Assembly (NCBI RefSeq): GCF_000737335.2
Contig: NZ_JMCC02000049.1
Span: forward strand, 33,408 to 97,407
Source of the DNA: Enhygromyxa salina
Lineage (GTDB): Bacteria; Myxococcota_A; Polyangia; Nannocystales; Nannocystaceae
Direction: 5' to 3'
Length of the DNA stretch: 64,000 bases
This document shows positions 52,477-60,328 of the stretch, piece after piece (position 1 is the first letter of the stretch; every line of letters begins with the position of its first letter). Below the pieces are notes generated by a model. That model did not search any database, was not told the origin of the DNA, and saw only the letters and a list, made by a program, of their open reading frames with translations. The translations under genes were made by a program, and so were the position numbers.

Positions 52477-54120
52477 TCACGCCTCCGTGTGACGAGCGAC
52501 GGCCGCCCGCGAGCCAATGACCCCCAGCAGCGCGCCAAACCCAAGCGCCACGCCCATCTGAAGGGTCGTGAAGAAGTGCAGTGAGCCGGCGGCGAACATC
52601 AGGGCCATGCCGCGCTCGAGGAAGGGTCGGACCAGCTCGAAGGACAGCCACAGACACGCCAGCGCCAGCGCGGTCCCCAGCACCCCCTGCAGCACGCCCT
52701 CGATCAGGAACGGACCCCGCACGAAGCGAGCGGTGCCGCCGACCAGGCGCAAGATGTGGATCTCCGAGCGGCGCGCGAACACACCCAGGCGGATCGTGCT
52801 CCACACGATCGCCAGGCACGCCAGGCTGACCAGCGCCGCGACGCCGAACGCCAGCCAGCGCAGGGTCGTCATCATCCGCTCGACTTGCTGAACCCACGGA
52901 CCGAGCACGGCGACCTCGTCGACGCCCTCCATGGCTTGCACGCGGGTCGCGAGGGCGTCGGCGAAGCCCGGCTCGACGCCGGCGATCAGCCCGAGCTCGA
53001 TGCTGTCGGGCAGGTTGCTGGCGTCGACGCCCGCGAGCAGCTCGGCCCGCTCTTCATCGAGATCCGCGCCCTGGCCGAGCCCGGCCTGCAGCCGCCCCAG
53101 CGCCATCTCGGGGGTGACCCGGACCGCGCGCTCGACCTCGGGCAGCGCGGCGATCCGCTCGCGCAGCTCGGTCGCGACGGCCGCGTCGACGCCGGGCTGC
53201 ATGTACACGGTCACCGGTGAGTCGACGCCAAGGTCATGGGCGACCTGCTGGGCGTTTTGGAAGATCAACATGGTCGTGCCGAGCAGCAGCATGCAGACGG
53301 CCATGGTCCCGATCGCGAGGAGCTGTACGAGCGGGCTCTGACCCATGCCGCGCAGGCCTCGGGAGAACGCGTAGGCGAACCCGTTGACGCCGCTCCACAC
53401 GGGCACGCGGATCGGGTCGGCGCTGTGGCGCGCGGGGGCGAGCGGGAGCTCGTCGAGCTCGGCGGCTTCGGTGAGCTCGGTTGCGAGCTCGGATTCGGTG
53501 TTCGGCTCGCGTGCGAGCTCGGGCTCGGTGGTCGGCTCGGCTGCAGACTCGGCTGTGGGGTTCGGCTCGGTTGCGAGCTCAGGCTCGGCTGCGGCGTTCG
53601 GCTCGGTTGCAAACTCGAGCTCGGCTGCGGCGTTCGGCTCGGTTGCAAGCTCGAGCTCGGCGGAGCCAGCGACGTCGTCATCGAGCTCCGGCGCTGCGTC
53701 GAGCTCCGGCGCTGCGTCAGCGTCCTCCACGACCTTCCCCCGCAGCGTCTCCTCGGCCAGGAATCGCTCCTGCACCGTGTCTTCGGGGGCGGGGTCTTCA
53801 TCGTCGAGCGCCCCCGCGTCGAGGGCCGGCAGCCCTGCCCCCGTGCGCGCCGCCTCGACCTCGATCACGTCGCTGGATTCGAGCAGCACGTTCTCGAAGT
53901 CGTCGTCCCACTCGTCGTCGTGCTCGTCGTGCTCGGCATGCTCGTCATGCTCGGCATGCTCGTCATCGAGGTCTTCGAGCTCGTGCAGCTCGAGCTCGTT
54001 CACCCACGCGCCAGGGAACAGCGAGATCGTCGCCTCGCGGGCCGGCTCGCTCGCGGGCGAGTCCGAGACCGCGATCTCGAGCCCCATCTCGATCTGGACC
54101 TGACGCTCGGTGGCTGGCAT
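52477..54120 (-). CDS. ftsX: Cell division protein FtsX with a long acidic N-terminal extension
   Basis: 547 residues from ATG 54120 (GTG at 54123 is an alternative; both overlap the upstream stop). The FtsX core is residues about 240-547: first membrane segment (LLAIGTMAVCMLLLGTTMLIF), periplasmic domain (VTVYMQPGVDAAVATELRER), then three membrane segments ending LGFGALLGVIGS. The first 235 residues, absent from typical FtsX of about 300-350, are cytoplasmic and acidic, with His/Glu/Asp runs (DDEHAEHDEHAEHDEH) and 12-residue repeats of the ATEPNAAAELE type. FtsX couples FtsE ATP hydrolysis to EnvC in the periplasm. The extension could contact FtsE or other divisome proteins. Confidence 0.9.
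   Translation of the reverse strand: MPATERQVQIEMGLEIAVSDSPASEPAREATISLFPGAWVNELELHELEDLDDEHAEHDEHAEHDEHDDEWDDDFENVLLESSDVIEVEAARTGAGLPALDAGALDDEDPAPEDTVQERFLAEETLRGKVVEDADAAPELDAAPELDDDVAGSAELELATEPNAAAELEFATEPNAAAEPELATEPNPTAESAAEPTTEPELAREPNTESELATELTEAAELDELPLAPARHSADPIRVPVWSGVNGFAYAFSRGLRGMGQSPLVQLLAIGTMAVCMLLLGTTMLIFQNAQQVAHDLGVDSPVTVYMQPGVDAAVATELRERIAALPEVERAVRVTPEMALGRLQAGLGQGADLDEERAELLAGVDASNLPDSIELGLIAGVEPGFADALATRVQAMEGVDEVAVLGPWVQQVERMMTTLRWLAFGVAALVSLACLAIVWSTIRLGVFARRSEIHILRLVGGTARFVRGPFLIEGVLQGVLGTALALACLWLSFELVRPFLERGMALMFAAGSLHFFTTLQMGVALGFGALLGVIGSRAAVARHTEA
53545..53670 (-). repeat. 36-bp coding repeat in the ftsX extension
   Basis: Three or more units of a 36-bp repeat encoding ATEPNAAAELEF-type dodecapeptides; on the forward strand they are seen as repeated GCGTTCGGCTCGGTTGC blocks. 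The repeats explain much of the extra length of FtsX and may vary in number between strains. Confidence 0.7.
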
Positions 54121-54392
54121 CACGCGACCTCGGCGACCTCGTCGCGATCTTCAGCTTGGGCCACTCGTTCGTCGCCAAGCTCGAGCTCGAGCTCGATCGA
54201 GAGCTGCTCGGCCGGGGCCGGCGCGAGCATCTCGTCGGTCAAGTCATCGACGAGCAACAACAGCTCGAAGCGCTCACCGGGCGGCGTCGGCTCGACCTGC
54301 CGATCGACCTCGTCAAAGGCCCGTTCGATGTCGGCGATCAGGGTGTCGTCGTGGAGCTCGAGGAGCTCGGAAATGATCAGTGCGGTCTTCAT
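54120..54392 (-). CDS. 90-residue acidic protein encoded between ftsE and ftsX
   Basis: The ATG at 54392 overlaps the FtsE stop (TGATG), and its own stop overlaps the FtsX start in the same way, so all three are tightly coupled. The sequence is rich in Glu, Asp and Leu (ISELLELHDDTLIADIERAF, then LLLLVDDLTDEMLAPAPAEQ), predicted to form short amphipathic helices. No signal peptide or membrane segment. I do not recognise a family. Position in the operon suggests a cytoplasmic partner of FtsE or of the acidic FtsX extension. Confidence 0.8.
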   Translation of the reverse strand: MKTALIISELLELHDDTLIADIERAFDEVDRQVEPTPPGERFELLLLVDDLTDEMLAPAPAEQLSIELELELGDERVAQAEDRDEVAEVA

Positions 54393-55204
54393 CAGGCCAC
54401 CTCTCCTAGCTGGCTGGTTCCAACGAACAGCGGCTCGTCGGAGAATTCGTCGTCCTCGATCTCCGCTAGGAGGTCGAGCGGCTCACCGTGCTCGTCGAGC
54501 TCGGCGACAAAACTGGGTACGCGCTCGAGCACCCGGTCTTCGATCAACCGACCCATCTCCAGGTGCAGCACGCGGCTGGCGTTGGCGTGGTGATAGACGA
54601 CGGGATCATGGGTAGCGAGCAAGATGGTCGTGCCGGCGGCGCGGATCAGCTCGAGCGAACGCAAGATATCGCGAGTCAACGCGGGGTCGAGGTTTCCGGT
54701 GGGCTCGTCGGCCAGCAAGATCGGCGGACGCCCCGCGAGCGCGCGGGCCAGCGCAACACGCTGCTGCTCGCCGCCAGACATGCAGCGAACCGGCTTGCGG
54801 CTGCGCGGATCAATCCCGACCCGAGACAGGGCCTCGCGGGCGCGGCTGACCACGTCGCGCCGACGCAGGCCAAGGACCTGGAGGGCGAGCCGAACGTTCT
54901 CGAGCGGCGTCGCCTCCGGGAGCAATTTGAAGTCTTGAAACACCGCGCCAAGATTGCGGCGCAGGTAGGGGATCGAGCCGCGGGTCAGGCGATGGACGTC
55001 GCGCCCGGCCACGCGGATCGTCCCGCGATCGGGCTGCTGCATGGCCATGACCAGCTGCAAGAGCGTGCTCTTGCCGGCCCCCGAGGGACCCATCAACAGC
55101 GCGAACTCGCCCTGCTCGATCCGCACGCTGACGTCGTGCAAGGCCGGTTGGGGGGCGTGGCCGTACGTCTTGGTCACGCGGTTGAGCTCGATGATCGCCG
55201 TCAT
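54392..55204 (-). CDS. ftsE: Cell division ATP-binding protein FtsE with C-terminal extension
   Basis: 270 residues. Walker A MGPSGAGKST, signature MSGGEQQRVALARAL, Walker B ILLADEPTGNLD and the switch His in LATHDPVVYH are intact. The N-terminal IIELNRVTKTYGHAPQPAL matches FtsE. About 45 residues follow the usual end (LIEDRVLERVPSFVAELDEH onward), acidic in nature, parallel to the unusual acidic parts of the next two proteins. FtsE powers FtsX and through it EnvC-type amidase activation at the septum. First gene of the four-gene division operon. Confidence 0.92.
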   Translation of the reverse strand: MTAIIELNRVTKTYGHAPQPALHDVSVRIEQGEFALLMGPSGAGKSTLLQLVMAMQQPDRGTIRVAGRDVHRLTRGSIPYLRRNLGAVFQDFKLLPEATPLENVRLALQVLGLRRRDVVSRAREALSRVGIDPRSRKPVRCMSGGEQQRVALARALAGRPPILLADEPTGNLDPALTRDILRSLELIRAAGTTILLATHDPVVYHHANASRVLHLEMGRLIEDRVLERVPSFVAELDEHGEPLDLLAEIEDDEFSDEPLFVGTSQLGEVA

Positions 55205-55283
55205 GGTCCTTCACGCCGGTAGCATGGGCGATCGGGGCCGAGAAATTTTCGGGAAATCTCGCTGGGCGCGCGGGGCCGCGGAC

Positions 55284-56147
55284 CTACCGTGGCTCGAGAC
55301 CGGCGCCGGCCGCGTCAAAGATCTCTGCGACCGAATCTGCGAGCACGGGGTCGAGACCCGCCGCAGTGGCGGCGGCGTCGAGCAAGGACCGCGCGTGCGC
55401 GAGGTGTTCCCGCCGCAGCTCGACGTCATCGAGCAGATCGGCGAGCTCGACAAACTGAACCGCGATTCGCCGGGCACCCGCAAGGCTGCCGCGGCGCAGC
55501 GCCGCGTTGAAGGCCCGGACGCCGTCGACCGGATCGACCCGCACGTGCCCAGCTCGCTTGGCGGTGCCGACGAGGCGCGCCCACTCTCGCTCCGCGCGAC
55601 TTGGGGGTGCAATGGCAAAGGCGGCGCTGCCCGGCGCGGCGACCCCATCGGACACGGCCATCGGGCCGCCGCGGGCCACGTATCCCCGGCTCGGCAGCTC
55701 GGTGCTGAAGCTACGGATCGTCCAGAGGTCGGGCGCGACCATGTAGACGCGAAGTCGAAACGAGGCCGGCAGGATCAGCACGGTCGGACGCCCGACCTCG
55801 CGCTCGAGCACCGTCCTGAACTGGTTGAGTCGCGCGAGGACCCCGGTGATCGCCGTGTCCCACCCGTGGCCGTCCCACAGCTCGACCCACAGCGCGCCGA
55901 CCTCAGGCGCGGGTGCCTCGAGGAGCTCCCCTGGCAGCGCTTCGACGGCCTCACGGCTCGCGGGCGCGAACACCCGGAGCGTCCGTCCGCTCCTGGAACA
56001 GACCGCGTGAGCCCGCTGGCGCAGCTCGTCGACAACCGCCGCGTTGCTCGCGAACAACAAGATCAGCGTGAGCCCCTCGGGCCAGTCGATGTGCGGCTCG
56101 AGGGTTGCCCACAGCTCGTCGAGATCAGCGTTGGCCCGCCGACTCAC
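55284..56147 (-). CDS. Partner protein with APDLWTIR domain (module copy 2, no TPR)
   Basis: 287 residues. Its start overlaps the stop of the ATPase gene upstream by 4 bases. Residues 10-160 match the N-terminal domain of the protein at 41559-43178: LDELWATLEPHIDWPEGLTL, with LILLFASNAAVVDELRQR, VLARLNQFRTVLEREVGRPT, then ILPASFRLRVYMVAPDLWTI and RSFSTEL. The TPR part is missing; instead there is an Ala/Arg-rich helical tail (about 190-287) that may be a reduced repeat. Presumably regulates or is regulated by the ATPase. An 80-bp gap separates it from ftsE downstream. Confidence 0.75.
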   Translation of the reverse strand: MSRRANADLDELWATLEPHIDWPEGLTLILLFASNAAVVDELRQRAHAVCSRSGRTLRVFAPASREAVEALPGELLEAPAPEVGALWVELWDGHGWDTAITGVLARLNQFRTVLEREVGRPTVLILPASFRLRVYMVAPDLWTIRSFSTELPSRGYVARGGPMAVSDGVAAPGSAAFAIAPPSRAEREWARLVGTAKRAGHVRVDPVDGVRAFNAALRRGSLAGARRIAVQFVELADLLDDVELRREHLAHARSLLDAAATAAGLDPVLADSVAEIFDAAGAGLEPR

Positions 56148-57490
56148 GCGAGGCCAAGCTCCTCGCGCAGCAGCGGGTGGACGGCGTACCAGTCTTCGCC
56201 GTTGCGATAGTGCAGGACGTACTTGCCCTGTTGCAGCCGCGCGAAGTTTGGCAGTTGATCCAGGCTCGGCAACCCCGGCCGATGCTCATGCTCGATCCGA
56301 CACAACCAGTCGCGATCGTTGTCGGCGATCGGCAGCATGTCGCGGCGCACGGCATCTTCTGCGCCCTCGATGACGGCGTCGGCGGCCGGGAGCCCCGAGC
56401 GTGCGGCCCCCACGACGGCGAGCCGCAGCATGCGGAAGAAATCACGAAGATCCCCGCCGGAGCTCTGCGCAACCCGACGCAGCTGCGCCTCAGTGAACAA
56501 CTGATCGTGCCAGGGATAGCGCCGCGCAACGATCTTCAGCATGTTCTGGATCCCCGCGTCCGAAGGCTGCGGCGTCTCGCCTTGGCCGGGGCAGCACTCG
56601 TACACATGCACGCTGGGCAACGCGTAGATCCGGCCGCCAGCGTAGAGCGAGCCAAGCCCACCAGCCAGCGCTTGGAGATAGGGGGGGACCGTGTAAACCA
56701 CGCTCATGCCTGTGAAGCGCAGCAGGTCGGCGTCTGAGGAGAACAATCGCTCGGCGCTCTGAAATACATCGTGGATGTCCTCTGCGCTGCCGACCCCGCG
56801 CAGGCGCTCGACCGAGTCGACGATCAACACCACCTTCTTTTCGGGCTCACCACGCTTGGCCCGAACGAGCTCGACGACCTCGAGCACAAACTCGCGGGCC
56901 TGCTCGACGAGCACCTGGACATGACCACGCGTGGATGCCTGGAGCGCCTCTTTGAAGCTTGGCGTGTGCTGCAGCGCGGCCTTGAGCTGCAACGGACCGG
57001 CGGGAAGTGAGGCGCCATCAAACTTCACCTCGGCCTGCAAGAAGCGCCAAGCTCGTGTGAAAAAGCTGGCTCCCCCAACCTCGACGCCGAAGCGCTCGCT
57101 GACTTTCTCAGATAGGGCCCCGAGCACGCTGATCAGAAAGTCTGTGACCTCGATGCGCTGCGTGAGCGCGAGGTACCGGTAGAGATCGACGTAGAACACC
57201 TCGCAGCCGAGCCCATCGAGGGTCTTTGCCAGGCGCATGAGCTCGGTGGTCTTGCCGGTCCCACGGTTGCCAGTGAACAGATAGGCGCCAGCGCTGACCG
57301 AAAAGTCGATCTGATCGGCGAGCTCGACGATCAAATCGCCGGACCCCGCTTCGCCATGAATACCTTCGATGTACAAGCCCGCTGGCTTCGCCTCGTCGTT
57401 GCCAAGCAGCTCATCGAGGCCGAAATTGATCGGCCGCTCGAAGTCGAGGGCGTTGTAGAAAGCTTTGGCCTTGGAGCGGAGATCGTCCAT
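56144..57490 (-). CDS. P-loop ATPase of a two-gene module (copy 2)
   Basis: 448 residues. Walker A YLFTGNRGTGKTTELMRL, Walker B VVLIVDSVERLRG, then SVVYTVPPYLQALAGG, GGDLRDFFRMLRLAVV and the winged-helix-like end FARLQQGKYVLHYRNGEDWY with AVHPLLREEL, each with a clear equivalent in the protein at 40196-41587. It has an insertion after the N-terminal helices (GIHGEAGSGDLIVELADQID). Likely a STAND/AAA-type NTP switch. It is transcribed toward ftsE, with its partner gene overlapping its stop by 4 bases. Confidence 0.8.
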   Translation of the reverse strand: MDDLRSKAKAFYNALDFERPINFGLDELLGNDEAKPAGLYIEGIHGEAGSGDLIVELADQIDFSVSAGAYLFTGNRGTGKTTELMRLAKTLDGLGCEVFYVDLYRYLALTQRIEVTDFLISVLGALSEKVSERFGVEVGGASFFTRAWRFLQAEVKFDGASLPAGPLQLKAALQHTPSFKEALQASTRGHVQVLVEQAREFVLEVVELVRAKRGEPEKKVVLIVDSVERLRGVGSAEDIHDVFQSAERLFSSDADLLRFTGMSVVYTVPPYLQALAGGLGSLYAGGRIYALPSVHVYECCPGQGETPQPSDAGIQNMLKIVARRYPWHDQLFTEAQLRRVAQSSGGDLRDFFRMLRLAVVGAARSGLPAADAVIEGAEDAVRRDMLPIADNDRDWLCRIEHEHRPGLPSLDQLPNFARLQQGKYVLHYRNGEDWYAVHPLLREELGLA

Positions 57491-57568
57491 GGAGCGCGCC
57501 GGGATTCTAGCCCATTTCCCCGGGGCGCCCGATTTCGTCCGGCGCGGACTCCGTCGGCAAACCCGGGT

Positions 57569-57845
57569 CTACAGCTCGACCAAGGTCACGAACGCCGCAA
57601 GCAGACTCGCCTGCAGGTTCTGATCACGATCCAAGATCGCGTTGCCCTTGTAGCTCCCCGCGTGGATCTGATCGACCACCAACACCAAGCTGGTCGCCCC
57701 CGCCTCCGCGGTCCCGCGGACCGATCCCGGCGTCGAGATCCCCGTCCCCGTCCCGCTGGGGTCGGCGCCTGTGGTCTCGCCGGTCGCCACGACCCCTTCG
57801 GAGCCCGTCGTTGCAGGCGCCAAGCGCGAAGCAGATGGAGACCAT
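57569..57845 (-). pseudogene. Frameshifted small lipoprotein gene
   Basis: From ATG 57845 one frame gives a hydrophobic signal end with a lipidation Cys (MVSICFALGACNDG) and then becomes implausible; the neighbouring frame continues with TGSEGVVATGETTGADPSGT, a linker typical of this genome's lipoproteins, followed by a beta-like end (SLVLVVDQIHAGSYKGNAIL, stop at 57569). Joining them needs a single-base change near 57808-57815. The gene is thus broken, misassembled, or uses a frameshift; the true start may lie slightly upstream to lengthen the signal peptide. Confidence 0.5.
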
Positions 57846-57932
57846 GCGTCCAGCCGTGGCCCATGCACGCAGCCCCTGCTGTGGGCCGCAATGCCGCTTG
57901 CCCAAAATCTGCGAGCGTGTGACATCCCCCGG

Positions 57933-58847
57933 ATGGCCGAGGCTGAACGCCGCGCTCGCTGGACGGTGCGAGAGTTGCTCACCTGGACGAGCGAGCGCTT
58001 CGCTAGCTTGGGCATCCCGGACGCGCGCGTCGACGCCGAACACCTGCTCGCCCACGCCCTGGGTTGCGCGCGCATTGAGCTGTACGTCCAGCACGATCGC
58101 CTGCTCGACGAGTCCGACCGCGCCGGGTTTCGCGAGCTCGTCCGCCGTCGCCTCGCCCGTGAGCCGGTCGCGTACATCGAGGGCACGCGGGGCTTTCACG
58201 CCCTCGACCTCGACCTCGCCGTTGACCGCCGCGCCCTGATCCCCCGGCCCGAGACCGAGCACCTCGTCGACTGGTTGCTCGAGTCCCTGCGACCGCCGCC
58301 CGCCCCCCTGATGCACGTGCTCGATGTCGGAACCGGCTCGGGCGCGATCGCGCTGGCCGTGGCCAAAGCGCGCTACGAAGTCCAGGTCACCGCCGTCGAC
58401 ATCTCCGCCGAGGCCCTCGCGCTGGCCCGCCACAACATCGAGCGGCTCGGCCTCGAGGACCGGGTGACCTGCGTTCAGTCTGATCTGCTCGAGGCCGTGG
58501 AGGTGCCCGAGCGCGGCCCGCAGCGCGGGTTTGATGCGATCGCCGCCAACTTGCCCTATATCCCCACCGTCGATCTCGACGGACTCGAGCCCGAGGTTCG
58601 GGTCTGGGAGCCAACCTCCGCGCTCGACGGCGGCCCCGATGGTCTGACCTTCGTGCGCCAGCTGATCAGCGCAGTCGTCGAGTGCTCCGCGCTGATCCCA
58701 GGCGGCCGCCTGCTGCTCGAGATCGGGGTTGGCCAGGCGGGGCAGGTCGAGTCGCTGCTGCGCGAGGCTGGCTTCTTGGATGTTCAGTCGCGCTCCGACT
58801 ACGCCCGGATCCCGCGGGTCGTGTCGGGCGCCTGGCCGAGCGAGTAG
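57933..58847 (+). CDS. prmC: Peptide chain release factor N5-glutamine methyltransferase
   Basis: 304 residues from ATG 57933. PrmC/HemK methylates the GGQ glutamine of release factors RF1 and RF2 using S-adenosylmethionine. The N-terminal helical domain (about 1-80: TVRELLTWTSERFASLG, DARVDAEHLLAHALG) is followed by the Rossmann methyltransferase domain: LIPRPETEHLVDWLL, VLDVGTGSGAIALAVA for SAM, VTAVDISAEALALAR, and the catalytic AANLPYIP (NPPY in most homologues, here NLPY). Length and domain order are normal. An in-frame start upstream would add 54 unlikely residues. Confidence 0.92.
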   Translation: MAEAERRARWTVRELLTWTSERFASLGIPDARVDAEHLLAHALGCARIELYVQHDRLLDESDRAGFRELVRRRLAREPVAYIEGTRGFHALDLDLAVDRRALIPRPETEHLVDWLLESLRPPPAPLMHVLDVGTGSGAIALAVAKARYEVQVTAVDISAEALALARHNIERLGLEDRVTCVQSDLLEAVEVPERGPQRGFDAIAANLPYIPTVDLDGLEPEVRVWEPTSALDGGPDGLTFVRQLISAVVECSALIPGGRLLLEIGVGQAGQVESLLREAGFLDVQSRSDYARIPRVVSGAWPSE

Positions 58848-58900
58848 CGAAAATCGCCAAAAAGTCGCTCGGATCGGGCGCGCGGCCTAGCGTGGGCGCG

Positions 58901-59602
58901 ATGTCGCGTCTTCAGGACTGGTTTGTTCGTCGCCTCGCCTGCCCACAGCCCCGCCTGTTCGGCCGTCAGGCCTCACGAGCGCTGATCGCTGCGCTGGTGC
59001 TCAGTGGCGGCATCACCGGTCCTGGTTGTGCGGCCGGCGACGGCATGGTCGACAAGCTCTACGACTCGACCCGGGCCTACAACCGCTCGCTGCGGTGGGG
59101 CGACTGGGATCGGGCGGTCGAGCACATCCCCGCCGAGTCGGCGAACGCCTTCATGGAGGCGCACGAAGCCGTGGAAGACCGCCTGGTCGTCATCGACTAC
59201 GAGATGACCCGGATGGAGGTCGACAAGACCAATGGCATCGCAATTTCGCAGGTCGAGATCAGCTGGCACACCGAAAACGAGCTGGTCGTCCGCTCCACCA
59301 AGGTCAACCACCTGTGGCAGTGGCACGAGGGCAGGTGGGTCCTCGTCGACGAGCGCCGCGACGGCGGCAAGCCGCTGGCGATCTTCGCGGAGATCGAGGA
59401 CGGAGAGAACCACCCCTACCTCCCCGGCCTCCAAGCTTTCCGCGAGGAGAACGCGATCGGGATGGACGACGCCGAGAAGCGCAAGCGAGACCGGGCCAAG
59501 CGCAAGGCGGACAAGGCGAACGCCGTGGATCCCACCGACAAGTACTCGCTCGAGAAGCTTCAGAGCATGCCCGTCGAGCAGCGGCCCGCCAGCTTCAACT
59601 AG
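58901..59602 (+). CDS. Lipoprotein of unknown function
   Basis: 233 residues from ATG 58901. Signal region ALIAALVLSGGITGPGCAAG with a Cys at the probable lipidation site. The mature part has a nuclear transport factor 2-like appearance: YDSTRAYNRSLRWGDWDRAV early, then paired strands (RLVVIDYEMTRMEVDKTNGI, ISQVEISWHTENELVVRSTK, LWQWHEGRWVLVDER). The C-terminal 55 residues are Lys/Arg/Asp-rich and probably unstructured. Role unknown; possibly an envelope-stress or assembly lipoprotein. It lies 53 bp after prmC. Confidence 0.75.
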   Translation: MSRLQDWFVRRLACPQPRLFGRQASRALIAALVLSGGITGPGCAAGDGMVDKLYDSTRAYNRSLRWGDWDRAVEHIPAESANAFMEAHEAVEDRLVVIDYEMTRMEVDKTNGIAISQVEISWHTENELVVRSTKVNHLWQWHEGRWVLVDERRDGGKPLAIFAEIEDGENHPYLPGLQAFREENAIGMDDAEKRKRDRAKRKADKANAVDPTDKYSLEKLQSMPVEQRPASFN

Positions 59603-60328
59603 CAGCCCGTTGTGCAGTACATCGCGGCTCCTCGCGCCGGTATTTTCGTCGAGGGCGCGAAGCCAACCGTCACTCATGGCAGCTGTGGCGTGAGGCATTG
59701 CACCACGGGCCCGGCATACTGCGAGTGCCGACCGACAACGGCAGGAGCGGCCCCAGATGTGCCTGGCGTCGTGAATTCAAACTGATCGGCGCTCTAGACG
59801 AGCGGGTCACATGGGTGGGTCGGAGTGACCCAGTCCCAAGCCACGAATGCCGTCCGCGAGCGGGCGAGAACTCTCGCCCGCGCTGAAACCCGCCCCGCAA
59901 TCCGATTGCCCGATTTTCGCGATGTTCACGGTGCAAGCAGGCCCCACAGCAGATAGGATGAGGCCCACGTCGCTCGGACCTCGCCCGCACCTGGCGGCTC
60001 TCCGAGATGCGGCGCCGATCGCCCCACGCACGATGCTGCCCGCCATCAACTCGAGCATGACGAGCGTGCTCATCGAGCACCCCACCACGGTGGCCGATCG
60101 TCCCCGTGTTGGATGGCCTGATCGATGGCCTGTTCGATCGCCTGATCGATCGCCTTATCGATCGCCGGTTCGATGGTCTGGTCACGAGCGGAGCGGACAC
60201 TCCACCCACGGACCGTGGAGCGCCATCACCACCAGCCATCGCCATCGTGCAGTCTTCGTGTCTTTGACCACCAACGGATCGCTACCGCGAATCTGTGGGC
60301 CGGTTTCCACAGGAGCAACCTGAAGGCT
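59603..60328. other. Long intergenic region with a 12-bp tandem repeat
   Basis: 726 bp without a convincing gene. Frames are open here, but their translations have no normal amino-acid composition. The notable element is the five-unit repeat at 60117-60176 described separately. The last 150 bp before the next gene are expected to hold its promoter; no clear -35/-10 pair could be picked. Confidence 0.55.
60117..60176. repeat. Five tandem 12-bp units (CCTGATCGATCG type)
   Basis: Units CCTGATCGATGG, CCTGTTCGATCG, CCTGATCGATCG, CCTTATCGATCG, CCGGTTCGATGG follow without gaps; half a unit precedes them. Each contains a CGAT core, so the tract carries repeated self-complementary GATCGATC-like words. 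It lies about 150 bp before the TPR membrane protein gene and is non-coding on current evidence. Confidence 0.85.
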
